A stretch of 64,000 nt of DNA from DATJGS01 sp035494735 (GTDB lineage: Bacteria; Eisenbacteria; RBG-16-71-46): positions 62,001 to 126,000 of the forward strand of contig DATJGS010000019.1 in the NCBI GenBank assembly GCA_035494735.1, in the 5' to 3' direction. Below the pieces are notes generated by a model that saw nothing but the letters and a program-made list of their open reading frames with translations, did no database searches and had not been told where the DNA came from. A program made the translations under genes and the position numbers. This document shows, piece by piece, positions 26,570 through 35,800 of this stretch. Each line of letters starts with the position of its first letter. Within the stretch, counting starts at the first letter, position 1.

Positions 26570-26706
26570 GGCCGAATTACGAGCGCGGGCCAATGGGGGT
26601 CGGACGCGCCCGCCGACGCCGCCGCTCCGGGTTGCGGCCGCCGGCGCGGATCCCGGGCGGGGAATGCCGCGCCCGCGCCTTGCTTCCGCTCCCCCGCCCT
26701 GATTCA

Positions 26707-27984
26707 ATGTCGCAACTCATGCTCTCGATCGGAGTGCCCCGCGAGACCACCCCCGGCGAAACCCGGGTGGCCCTCGTACCCCAGGCCGTCGCCCCGCTTC
26801 TCAAGGCGGGGCTTTCCGTGCAGGTCCAGGCGGGGGCCGGCGTGCTGTCGGGCGCGACGGACGAGGCATACGTCGCCGCCGGAGCCACGATCGTCGACGC
26901 GCGCGCCGCGTTCGGTTCGGACGTCGTGCTCAAGGTGCGCGAGCCGCGCTGGAACGAAGACGCGGCCGTGCACGAAGCCGACCTCCTGCGCGACGGCGCC
27001 GTGCTCATCGCGCTGCTCGGCGGGCGCACGCCGCAGTCGCTGGAGCGCCTCGCCGCGCACCGCGTCACCGCGTTCGCGCTGGAGGCGCTGCCGCGTATCA
27101 CGCGCGCCCAGAGCATGGACGTGATGTCCTCGATGAGCACCGTCGCCGGTTACCGCGCCGTGCTGCTCGCCGCCGAGAAGCTGCCGCGCTTCTTCCCTCT
27201 ACTGATGACCGCGGCCGGCACGATCCCGCCGGCGCGCGTGTTCGTGATCGGTGCCGGCGTCGCCGGTCTCCAGGCCATCGCCACCGCGCGCCGCCTGGGC
27301 GCGGTCGTGGAAGCGTTCGACGTGCGCCCCGCCGTGCGCGAGGAAGTGCAGAGCCTGGGCGCCACGTTCATCGCCGCCGACGTCGCGGACGCGGCGCACG
27401 CCGGCGCCGGCGGCTACGCGAAGGAGTTGAACTCGAGCGACGAACAACGCGAGCGCGACCGCCTGACGAAGCACGTGCAGTCCGCGGACGTCGTCATCAC
27501 CACGGCCGTCGTGCCGGGCAAGCGCGCGCCACTCCTGATCACGACCGCGATGGTGCAGGGCATGCGCCCGGGATCGGTGATCGTGGACATGGCCGCGGAG
27601 TCCGGCGGCAACTGCGAGCTGACGCGGGCCGGCACGGAAGTGCAGGCGCACGGCGTGACCATCGTCGGTCCGGTGAACCTGGCGGCCGGGCTCGCCGTGC
27701 ACGCCAGCCAGATGTTCGCGCGCAACGTGTCGACGCTGGTCCTGCACCTGACGAAGAACGGCGCGCTCGCGCTCGACTTCGACGACGAGATCACGCGCAC
27801 GACGTGCGTGCTGCGCGACGGGCGTGCCGCCGGCGCCCCCGCGCCGACGAACGGCCCGGCCGCGAACGGACCCACGGTGGCCGGCGCGGCGGCCGCTCCG
27901 AGCGCGACCGGCGCCACGGGCAGCACCGGCGGCCCGGCACTCGGACCCGGCGACCCGGCCTCCGGCGAGGCGCTGCGCCGATGA
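26707..27984 (+). CDS. pntA: NAD(P) transhydrogenase alpha subunit, part 1 (NAD-binding dI)
   Basis: 425 residues, the soluble NAD(H)-binding component of the proton-translocating transhydrogenase. It has IGVPRETTPGETRVALVP at the N-terminus, RITRAQSMDVMSSMSTVAGYRAV, the Rossmann motif VIGAGVAGLQAIATARRLGAVVEAFDVRP (about 180-208), and VIVDMAAESGGNCE. The last 50 residues are an Ala/Pro/Gly linker, unusually long. ATG 26707 or 26719 could be the start; neither has a strong ribosome site. It overlaps the next gene as ATGA. It moves hydride between NADH and NADP, driven by proton entry. Confidence 0.93.
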   Translation: MSQLMLSIGVPRETTPGETRVALVPQAVAPLLKAGLSVQVQAGAGVLSGATDEAYVAAGATIVDARAAFGSDVVLKVREPRWNEDAAVHEADLLRDGAVLIALLGGRTPQSLERLAAHRVTAFALEALPRITRAQSMDVMSSMSTVAGYRAVLLAAEKLPRFFPLLMTAAGTIPPARVFVIGAGVAGLQAIATARRLGAVVEAFDVRPAVREEVQSLGATFIAADVADAAHAGAGGYAKELNSSDEQRERDRLTKHVQSADVVITTAVVPGKRAPLLITTAMVQGMRPGSVIVDMAAESGGNCELTRAGTEVQAHGVTIVGPVNLAAGLAVHASQMFARNVSTLVLHLTKNGALALDFDDEITRTTCVLRDGRAAGAPAPTNGPAANGPTVAGAAAAPSATGATGSTGGPALGPGDPASGEALRR

Positions 27985-28283
27985 GCGCGGTCCTCATCGC
28001 CCAATTGACGGTGTTCGCACTCGCCGTCTTCGTGGGCTTCGAGGTGATCTCCAAGGTCCCGGTCGTCCTGCACACGCCGCTCATGTCGGGCACGAACGCG
28101 ATCCACGGCATCGTGGTGGTCGGCGGCATCGTCGTGCTGGGCTTCGCGCACGGCGCGCTCGAAACCACGCTCGGCTTCGTCGCGGTGATGTTCGGCGCCA
28201 TGAACCTGGCGGGCGGCTTCATCGTCACCGATCGCATGCTCGAGATGTTCAAGGGACGGCCGCGGCCGCCGCGCGGGTCCTGA
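27981..28283 (+). CDS. pntA2: NAD(P) transhydrogenase alpha subunit, part 2 (membrane)
   Basis: 100 residues with three membrane helices (about 4-22, 42-58 and 62-80). It matches the short membrane subunit of split transhydrogenases as in Rhodospirillum rubrum: FVGFEVISKVPVVLHTPLMSGTNAIHGI and VMFGAMNLAGGFIVTDRMLEMF. ATG overlaps the preceding stop (ATGA). Confidence 0.94.
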   Translation: MSAVLIAQLTVFALAVFVGFEVISKVPVVLHTPLMSGTNAIHGIVVVGGIVVLGFAHGALETTLGFVAVMFGAMNLAGGFIVTDRMLEMFKGRPRPPRGS

Positions 28284-28285
28284 AC

Positions 28286-29686
28286 GTGAACGCGCCGCTC
28301 CCCGGCTTCGTGCCGCTCGCGTATCTCAGCGCCGCGATCCTGTTCATCGTCGGGCTCAAGCGCCTCAGCTCGCCGGCGAGCGCGCGCTCGGGCAACCTCA
28401 TCGCGGCCGGCGGCATGGCGCTCGCCGTGGTCGCGACGCTGCTGACGCCCGGGCTCGAGCACCGCGGCCTCATCCTCACCGCGCTCAGCCTGGGCGCGGT
28501 CGCCGGCTTCGTCGGCGCGCGGCGCGTGCTCATGACCGACATGCCGCAGATGGTCGCGCTGCTGAACGGCTTGGGCGGCGGCGCGGCGGCGCTCGTCTCC
28601 ACCGTGGAATTCGTGCACGCCTCGCGCCAGTTCTACCCGCACCACGGCGTGCCGCTGCCCGGCCTGCTCGGCACGGTGATCGGCGCCGTGTCGTTCAGTG
28701 GCAGCCTGATCGCGTTCGGCAAGCTGCAAGGCATCGTCTCCGACCGCGCGATCGCCGGCGGCATCCTGCGCATCCTGAACGCCGCGCTCGCCGCGGTGCT
28801 GCTGCTCGCGGGCGGCGTGCTCCTCGGCGGCGGCGCGGCCGGCTGGTACTGGGGCCTGCTCGCCGCGGCGCTCGTGTTCGGGTCGACGATGGTGCTCCCG
28901 ATCGGCGGCGCGGACATGCCGGTCGTGATCTCGCTGCTCAACTCGTGCACCGGGCTGGCCGCGGCCGCGACCGGCTTCACGCTCGACAACACCGCACTCA
29001 TCATCAGCGGCACGCTCGTCGGCGCGTCGGGCACGCTGCTCACCCAGCTCATGTGCAAGGCCATGAACCGCTCGCTGGCGAACGTGTTGTTCAGCGGCTT
29101 TGGCGCCGGCGCTCCGGCCGCCGCGGCCGCGGGCGCGAGCGGCGCGCGGCCGGTGCGTGAGATCGGGACGGCGGACGCCGCGGTGCTGCTCGCGAACATC
29201 CGCTCGCTCATCATCGTGCCCGGCTACGGCATGGCGGTCGCGCAGGCCCAGCACGTCGTGCGCGAGCTGGCCGACCTGCTGGCGGAGCGCGGCGTCGATG
29301 TGAAGTACGCGATCCATCCGGTCGCCGGCCGCATGCCCGGCCACATGAACGTGCTGCTCGCGGAGGCGAACGTGCCGTACACCCAGCTTTTCGACCTCGA
29401 TCAGATCAACGATCAGTTCGAACGCGCCGACGTCGCGCTCGTGATCGGCGCGAACGACGTGGTGAACCCATCGGCGCGCACCGAGCGCACGAGCCCGATC
29501 TACGGCATGCCGATCCTCGACGCCGACAAGGCCCAGCACACGATCGTGATCAAACGCGGCATGAGCCCCGGCTTCGCGGGCATCGACAACCCGCTGTACT
29601 ACGAGCCGAAGACGCTGATGCTGTTCGGCGACGCCAAGGGCGCGGTCACGAAGCTCGTCGGCGAGTTGAAGGCGCAGGCGGCCTGA
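28286..29686 (+). CDS. pntB: NAD(P) transhydrogenase beta subunit (membrane and NADP-binding)
   Basis: 466 residues from GTG 28286, two bases after the preceding stop. The N-terminal 270 residues hold eight or nine membrane helices (ALLNGLGGGAAALVS, PIGGADMPVVISLLNSCTGLAAAATGF). The C-terminal dIII domain binds NADP: VPGYGMAVAQAQHVVRELADLL, IHPVAGRMPGHMNVLLAEANVPY, DVALVIGANDVVNPSA, and IYGMPILDADKAQHTIVIKRGMSPGFAGIDN. Family knowledge makes it the proton channel. With the NADP-isocitrate dehydrogenase 3 kb away it should set the NADPH/NADH balance. No terminator with a clear rightward U-tail follows closely. Confidence 0.95.
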   Translation: MNAPLPGFVPLAYLSAAILFIVGLKRLSSPASARSGNLIAAGGMALAVVATLLTPGLEHRGLILTALSLGAVAGFVGARRVLMTDMPQMVALLNGLGGGAAALVSTVEFVHASRQFYPHHGVPLPGLLGTVIGAVSFSGSLIAFGKLQGIVSDRAIAGGILRILNAALAAVLLLAGGVLLGGGAAGWYWGLLAAALVFGSTMVLPIGGADMPVVISLLNSCTGLAAAATGFTLDNTALIISGTLVGASGTLLTQLMCKAMNRSLANVLFSGFGAGAPAAAAAGASGARPVREIGTADAAVLLANIRSLIIVPGYGMAVAQAQHVVRELADLLAERGVDVKYAIHPVAGRMPGHMNVLLAEANVPYTQLFDLDQINDQFERADVALVIGANDVVNPSARTERTSPIYGMPILDADKAQHTIVIKRGMSPGFAGIDNPLYYEPKTLMLFGDAKGAVTKLVGELKAQAA

Positions 29687-29705
29687 TTCGCTCGTCGCCG
29701 TGCGT

Positions 29706-29821
29706 GGCGGGGCGGCGGCAGGCGCGAAAATCCGGGCCGGGACCCGTCGCCCCCACATCCCTTCCCCACCTCCCCGTGGCTCCAGCCCAACCCGAATTTT
29801 CGCGCCTGCCGCCGCCCCGCC
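29706..29821. repeat. 36-base inverted repeat with 44-base loop
   Basis: The arms 29706-29741 and 29786-29821 are reverse complements at 33 of 36 positions. Each contains the core GCGCGAAAAT[TC]CGGG. A third, minus-oriented core copy lies at 29849-29871. The perfect central part with scattered changes near the tips suggests either a structured RNA or a dispersed genomic repeat placed in opposite orientations. Confidence 0.7.
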
Positions 29822-29848
29822 CTGATCTCCTGAGTGCCCGCGCTCAAG

Positions 29849-29871
29849 CCCGGCCCGAATTTTCGCGCCCC
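29849..29871 (-). repeat. third copy of the GCGCGAAAATTCGGG core
   Basis: On the minus strand this 23-base element reads GGGGCGCGAAAATTCGGG and continues CCGGG, the same core as both arms of the neighbouring inverted repeat, but without the flanking GGCGGCGGCA part. Confidence 0.6.
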
Positions 29872-29939
29872 ACCACGCGAGCGCCGCACCCGCGCGACAC
29901 GCGCGCCGCACCGTGCCGATGCGACCCGTCGAACAAACG

Positions 29940-29972
29940 CGAAGGCCCGGCTGACAACCAGCCGAGCCTTCG
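29940..29972 (-). terminator. terminator-like hairpin
   Basis: Stem CGAAGGC-c-CGGCTG pairs with CAGCCG-a-GCCTTCG around ACAAC, 13 pairs with one mismatch. The minus-strand tail is CGTTTGTTCG, more U-rich than the plus-strand tail, so it looks like a leftward terminator although no leftward gene lies before it. It may also end pntB transcripts. Confidence 0.5.
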
Positions 29973-30089
29973 TGCCTTGACGGTGTGGCGTGATCGATGG
30001 CCGGGAGCTGGGCGGTTGCGTGACGCCGCTTCGATCGAGGGGCCGCTTCGCTCGTGTCGCGCACCGCTCCCCATACTCCCGACCGAACA

Positions 30090-30113
30090 AAGGCCAACCT
30101 CGCGGTCGGCCTT
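30090..30113 (-). terminator. second terminator-like hairpin
   Basis: AAGGCC-a-ACC pairs with GGT-c-GGCCTT around TCGC. The minus-strand tail TGTTCGG follows TTT at the stem base. Like the hairpin at 29940 it is preceded on the plus strand by CGAACAAA, so the two look like copies of one terminator style. Confidence 0.45.
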
Positions 30114-30373
30114 CCTCTCCACGCAGTCTGCGATGAACGTGCGACCGGTTGCAAGATCGGATCGCGTTCGTGCGCGAAAGTTTTCTTCGCGGCGAGCGGC
30201 GACACAACCTCGACGGCAGAATTTGCCGCGCCACTCTGTCCCGCTTGCCGTCACTTGCGTGCGGCGACGCGAGTGCCCAACATGAGCCGGTTGCGCAGGG
30301 TGCATGCGGGCTCGAGCCCGCTCACGGCCCGGCGATCTCTGGCATCGCGTGAGGTCTCAATGACGTGCCTGGC

Positions 30374-32839
30374 ATGAGCGGGCTCTTTCCGACGCGCTAC
30401 GGACACTTCTCGGCGGATGGTCGCGAGTACGTGATCACGCGGCCGGACACGCCGCGCCCGTGGGTCAACGTCATCTGCCCGGGCCGTTACGGAACCGTGA
30501 TATCTCAGGTCGGCTCGGGCTACTCGTGGCTCGATCACGCCAGCTTCAACCGACTGACGCGCTGGGAGCAGGACCTGGTGCGCGACGCGTGGGGCCGCTA
30601 CCTCTACGTGCGCGACCGCGACTCGGGCCGCGTCTGGTCGCTGACCTGGCAGCCGGTGCAGGCGAAGGGAGCACGCTACGTGTGCCGCCACGGAATCGGC
30701 TACACGACGTTCGAGTCGTCGTGCGACGAGATCGAGGCGCGGCTCACCGTGTTCGTGCCGCCCGACGACACGCTCGAGATCTGGCGCATCGAGCTGCGCA
30801 ATACGTCTCGACGCAAGCGCCGGCTCGACGTGTTCTCGTACTTCGAATGGAATCTCGGGCCGTCGCCGGACACGCATCGCGAGTTCCACCGGTTGTTCAT
30901 CGAGACCGAGTACGTCGCGTCCGCCGGCGCGCTGCTCGCGACCAAGCGCCTCAACACGATCGCCGAGCACGGCGTCGGCCAGCCGTGGAACACCGAGTGG
31001 CCGCACGTCGCGTTCCACGCCTCGAGCGTGAGGCCGCGTGGCCACGAGAGCGACAAGGAGCGCTTCCTCGGCCGCCACGGTTCCGTGGCCCGGCCGCACG
31101 CCGTCGTCGAAGGCTCGCTCTCGGGCACGACCGGGAAGTGGCAGGACGGGATTGGCGCGCTGCACGTCGCGCTGGATCTGCCGGGCGGGGCGGCGCGTGA
31201 GATGGCGCTGACGCTCGGGCTGGCCGACACGCGCGCCGAGGCGTTGCGCCTGGCGCGGCGCTACCGCGATCCGGCCGCGGTCGAGCGCGCGTGGACGCGC
31301 ATGCGCCGGCACTGGGACCGGCTGCTCGGCGCGCTCGAAGTGACGACGCCCGATCCGGCGTTCGACACGCTCACGAACACGTGGCTCAAGTACCAGGCGA
31401 TCTCGAGCCGGTTGCGGGGGCGCACCGGATACTTCCAGCCCGGCGGGGCGTACGGATTCCGCGACCAGTTGCAGGACAGCCTCGTCTTCCTGCCGCTCGC
31501 TCCCGAGCACACGCGCGCGCAGATCCTGCTGCACGCCGCGCATCAGTTCGCGGACGGCACGGCGTGGCACTGGTGGCATCCGCTCACGGAGGAAGGCCTC
31601 AAGAAGCCGCTGAACGACGACCTCCTGTGGTTGCCGTTCGTGGTCTGCCACTACCAGCGCGAGACCGGCGACTTCGCGACGCTGGACGAGCGCGTCGCGT
31701 TCCTCGGCGCGGACGGGCGGCCGTCGCGCGAGCGCGCCACGCTTTACGAGCACTGCCGGCGCGCCATCGATTCGTTCTGGACGCGGCTCTCGCCGCACGG
31801 CGTGCCGCGCATGGGCGCGGGCGACTGGAACGACGGGCTGTCGGCGATCGGCCGCGAGCTCAAGGCCGAGAGCGTGTGGCTCGCGCAGTTCCTGATCGGC
31901 GTACTCGACGAATGGGTCGAACTGGAGCGGCGCCGCGCCAAGCCCGACCGCGCCGTGATGCGCCACTACGCGCGCGAGGCCGAGAAGATGCGCCGCGCGG
32001 TGAACCGGCATTTCTGGGACGGCGCGTGGTACGTACGCGCCACGAAGGACGACGGCACACCGATCGGCTCCAGGAAGAATCGCGACGGGCGGATCTACAT
32101 CAACGCACAGACCTGGGCGATCCTGTCGCGCGTCGTGCCGGCCAGGCGCCTGCCCGCGCTGCTCGGCTCGATGGAGAAGCACATCTACAAGAAGTACGGA
32201 CCGGTCGCGCTCGCGCCCGCGTATCGCACGCCGGACGCGAGCATCGGCTACCTCACGCGCTACGCGCCCGGCACGCGCGAGAACGGCGGGCTCTACACCC
32301 ACGCCGCGGTGTGGGCGGTGCAGGCCGAGTGCGCCCTCGGGCGCACGGAGCAGGCGTGGCAGTTGTATCGCGCGTTCTCTCCCATTCTGCGCGGCCGCGA
32401 TCCTGAGCACTACGCGGTCGAGCCCTACGTGACGCCGGGCAACGTCGACGGCCCCGACTCGCCGCACTTCGGGCGCGGCGGCTGGACCTGGTACACCGGC
32501 TCGGCGGCGTGGCTGTTCCGCATCAGCACCGAGTGGCTGCTCGGCGTGCGTCCCGAGTGGGACGGGCTGCGCGTCCAGCCGTGCCTGCCGGCGGGCTGGA
32601 ACGGGTTCCGCATGCGCCGGCGCTTCCGCGGCGCGACGTACCGCATCGACGTGAAGCGCGGCGATCGCGACGAAGTGCGCGTCGATGGCGACTGCCACGA
32701 CGGCACGCTGCTGCCCGTGTTCGGCGACGGCCGCGTGCACCGCGTCGAGGTGACGCTGGCGCGGGCGAGCGCGGCGACGCCCGCGGCCCGCGCGGCGTCG
32801 TCGCGGCGCGCAAGACCTAAGGCCTCAGCGCGGCGCTAG
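30374..32839 (+). CDS. GH94-family glycoside phosphorylase (cellobiose phosphorylase-like)
   Basis: 821 residues from ATG 30374; an in-frame GTG at 30365 is an alternative and neither has a strong ribosome site. N-terminal beta-sandwich (about 1-270), then an alpha/alpha-6 barrel with GH94 hallmarks: GFRDQLQDSL (361-370), HQFADGTAWHWWHP (390-403), the catalytic-acid region GAGDWNDGLSAIG (481-493), ENGGLYTHAAVWAV and PHFGRGGWTWYTGSAAW. Family enzymes cleave beta-glucosidic bonds with inorganic phosphate, giving sugar 1-phosphate. Length fits cellobiose- or chitobiose-type enzymes rather than the longer 1,2-beta-oligoglucan type. There is no signal peptide, so it is cytosolic. Its stop overlaps the end of the convergent glycosidase gene by 15 bases. 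Confidence 0.88.
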   Translation: MSGLFPTRYGHFSADGREYVITRPDTPRPWVNVICPGRYGTVISQVGSGYSWLDHASFNRLTRWEQDLVRDAWGRYLYVRDRDSGRVWSLTWQPVQAKGARYVCRHGIGYTTFESSCDEIEARLTVFVPPDDTLEIWRIELRNTSRRKRRLDVFSYFEWNLGPSPDTHREFHRLFIETEYVASAGALLATKRLNTIAEHGVGQPWNTEWPHVAFHASSVRPRGHESDKERFLGRHGSVARPHAVVEGSLSGTTGKWQDGIGALHVALDLPGGAAREMALTLGLADTRAEALRLARRYRDPAAVERAWTRMRRHWDRLLGALEVTTPDPAFDTLTNTWLKYQAISSRLRGRTGYFQPGGAYGFRDQLQDSLVFLPLAPEHTRAQILLHAAHQFADGTAWHWWHPLTEEGLKKPLNDDLLWLPFVVCHYQRETGDFATLDERVAFLGADGRPSRERATLYEHCRRAIDSFWTRLSPHGVPRMGAGDWNDGLSAIGRELKAESVWLAQFLIGVLDEWVELERRRAKPDRAVMRHYAREAEKMRRAVNRHFWDGAWYVRATKDDGTPIGSRKNRDGRIYINAQTWAILSRVVPARRLPALLGSMEKHIYKKYGPVALAPAYRTPDASIGYLTRYAPGTRENGGLYTHAAVWAVQAECALGRTEQAWQLYRAFSPILRGRDPEHYAVEPYVTPGNVDGPDSPHFGRGGWTWYTGSAAWLFRISTEWLLGVRPEWDGLRVQPCLPAGWNGFRMRRRFRGATYRIDVKRGDRDEVRVDGDCHDGTLLPVFGDGRVHRVEVTLARASAATPAARAASSRRARPKASARR

Positions 32840-35800
32840 CTCGACCGTCGCCGGCAGCGCGCGCAGCGTGACTTCGCCACCCGCGCCGATCGCGGCCTCG
32901 CTCCCGTTCACCCGCGCCGTCCACTCGCGCGTGACGCCTGGCACGGCGACCGCGATTCCACCCGGCGGCATCGTGCGGATCGCTCCGACCTTCACCTCGT
33001 AGCCGCGCTCCGTCGGGGTGAGGTCGTAGCGCAGCGCGCCCCAGCGCGTGAGCATGCCGTGCACGCGAACACCGCTCGACGATTGCGCCCAGCGCTCGGG
33101 CACGCCGGCGGCCAGCACCAGCGCGCCGTCCGCTTCGCGCTCGTACGCGAGCATCGTGAGCACCGAGCGCACGAAGTCCGAGCCGACCCAGGCGTGCGGC
33201 AGGTCGCCGAGGAAGCGCGGCGCGCGTTCGTCCTTCCACACCACCTCCGGCCATTGGCGCCAGCCGCGCGGGCGGCGTCCGTCCATGAAGAACGTCAGCA
33301 GCGAGTCCGCCCGCTCGCGCCAGCCGAGGCGCACGAACGCGCCGATGGCGCGCATCTCATACGGCGTGTACGCGTCCCACGGCTCGCGGCCGTCGCGGCG
33401 GTCGCGAAAGAATTTCCAGTAGCGCTCGAACGTGCGCTCGAGCGCGGCGCGCGGCACGACGTCGCCGGCTTCCACCGGATCGAGCGCGATCGTCGTCGAC
33501 GTCGCGTCGAAGTCGCCGAGGTCGGCGCAGCCCGGCATGTAGTCGATGTGGTGCGCGGCCATCGCGGCGGGGATCGAGGCCGCGAGATCGTGCGCGAACG
33601 CGTCGCGCGAGCGGCGCAGTCGCGCGGCCGCCGGCGCGTCGCCCACGACGCCCGCGAGTTCCGCCGCGTCGCGATACCCGCGGAGCGCGAACAGATCGTC
33701 CCAGTAGGAGTGCATCGGCTTCGCGGAATAGCCCTCGTGGCTGATCGAGGGCGGCAGCAGTCCCAGGTACGGCGCGTTCGCCGGTGTCCGCCACTCCGCG
33801 CCCAGGCGCTCCGCGCGCAGCGTGTCGAGATACTGCGCCGCGCCCAGCACCTGCGGCCACACGCGCCGCGCCAGCGCCGTGTCGCCGGTCGCGCGCACGT
33901 ACTCGGCGACCAGGTAGATGAACTCGCCTTCGCTGTCGTGCTCGGGCGTGGGATCGGAACCGTGATCGCCGACGCAGCACGGCACCTTGCCGTTCGCGTA
34001 GGTCGCGCCCGCGTACCAGTCGATGAACGCGCGCACGGTGCCCGCGTCGCCCATGCGCAGCAGCGCCGCCGACATCAGCGCGCCGTCGCGGATCCACGAG
34101 CGCGCGTACGCGCGCGCGCCCGGGCGCAATGACGGACCGACACGCTCGATCTCGATCCAGTCGCGCTGGGCGAGCAGCGTGGCCTGGACTTCACGATCCG
34201 GGAGCGACACGTGCGCGAGCGTGTCGCCGCGCTCGGGTGACACGTCGCGCTGCGCCGCCGCGCGCCGCACCCGCGCCTCAACGTCCTCGAGCTCCGCGGG
34301 CGACGCGCCGGCGCGCGGCGCCAAGGTCATGGGCAGCGCCACGTCCACCGCCGCGCCTGAGCGCGCGGCGAGCGTGAAGTCGTAGAGCAGCGCGCCCGAA
34401 GCCAGGCCGCTCGAGTCGAAGACGGCGCTCGCCGCAGGCGCGTGGCCGCGGTCGAGCCACGTCGTGACGTCGCCCTGATCGAACGTGAATGCGCCGCCGC
34501 CGCCCGGGCGGCGCAGCGCGAGCACGCGGCGGCGCCCGTCCACGACCGCCCCGTCGGAGTCGAACGACAGCGCGTGGATCCGCGCGACGCCGCCCGGACG
34601 ATTGAGGAATTGCGCCGGCGGATTCACCTGGAACGGCCGTATGGCGAGCGCGAGCGTCACGCGCCGCGCGCGGCTTCCCATCTGGCTGAGCCCGTATTGC
34701 ACGAACGCCACGCCGCGCCCCGAGTCGGCTCGCGACTGCACGTGAATCACGAGCCGCAGCGAGTCGGCGCGCCACTCGACCTGCTGGACCTGCGACCCGA
34801 CGCCCTCGGGCGACGATACGGTCCGCTCGGCGTCGGCCCACGTCACGAGCTTTCCGTCCTCGATCAGGAACGGCTCGAGCGATGCACCGCACGGCGCGAT
34901 CTCGATCGCGCCGTCCTCCGCGAACAGCAGCTTGCTCGAATCGCCGGGGGCGCCGATCACCGTCCAGTAGCGCTGCTCGCCGACGTACGGCCGCGGATAG
35001 CGGCCGCGCGGCGCGACGTGCGCGAGCCGCGTGAACAGCGACTCGGGCGAATCGCCGAACGCTACAGGGAGGAGCGTGACCTCGTCGAGCCTGGGCGCGC
35101 GCCCGCTTCCGGTCCACGCGACGCGGATGCGCCGCGTCTCGGACTCGGGGAGCTGCAGCACGTCACGCGGGCGCGCTCCGCCGACGACCGTGCGCGCGCG
35201 ACGCCAGCCGCCGTCGTCGTTCGCGAAGTCCACCGCGTAGTCGCGCGGCGTCAGGTTCGGGCTCCATGTCAGCTCGAGCCCGCCGAACTCGCGGGCGACG
35301 CCGAGGTCGAGCTCGAGCCAGGGCCGCGCGTCGCCGGCCGCCGGCGCCCAGCCCGTCGCCAGGTGTCCGTCGACCGCGCGCGCGGCGCCGGCTCCCGGCG
35401 CGGCCGACGATCCGCGCGCCACGATCGGCGGCGGCGGAGTGCCTTCGGCGGGCAACGGCACGAGCCCCAGGTCGTCGAGCCAGACCGTGCCCTGGCCCCC
35501 GTCGCCTGCGGTGATCGCGAACTCGATGGCCGCGGCGCGGCGCAGCGTGCCGCCGCCGAGCGGGCCCCAGGCGTACGTGATCTGGCGCTTGCGCGTGCTC
35601 AGCGTCCGCCACTCGGCGGGGAACGCGAAGTCGCGCCGGTTGCACCACCACACGTTCGCGCCCGTCGAGTCGACCAGCTTGAGCTCGAGGTTCTCGTTCG
35701 GGCACGCGCCGCGCACGCGGAAGCGGATCGCGTAGTTCTCGGGCAGGTCGAGCGCGACGTCGCGATGCACGACCGCGTAGCCGCCGCCCTTGACGAAGCG

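Larger units (their letters stand above)
29687..30373. other. 687-base gene-free stretch with inverted repeats and hairpins
   Basis: No plausible gene was found between pntB and the GH94 gene. It contains a long inverted repeat (29706-29821), a third copy of its core (29849-29871), two hairpins (29940-29972 and 30090-30113) and a further short inverted repeat CGCGAA/TTCGCG at 30173-30191. The promoter of the GH94 gene should lie at its right end. Confidence 0.6.

Noticed and set aside
29973..30373. tRNA or riboswitch in the intergenic stretch
   Set aside because: No TψC-like GGTTCRA arm, cloverleaf pairing or known riboswitch core was seen.
30251..32740. 829-codon open frame antisense to GH94
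   Set aside because: No domain recognised; the plus strand carries all GH94 motifs.
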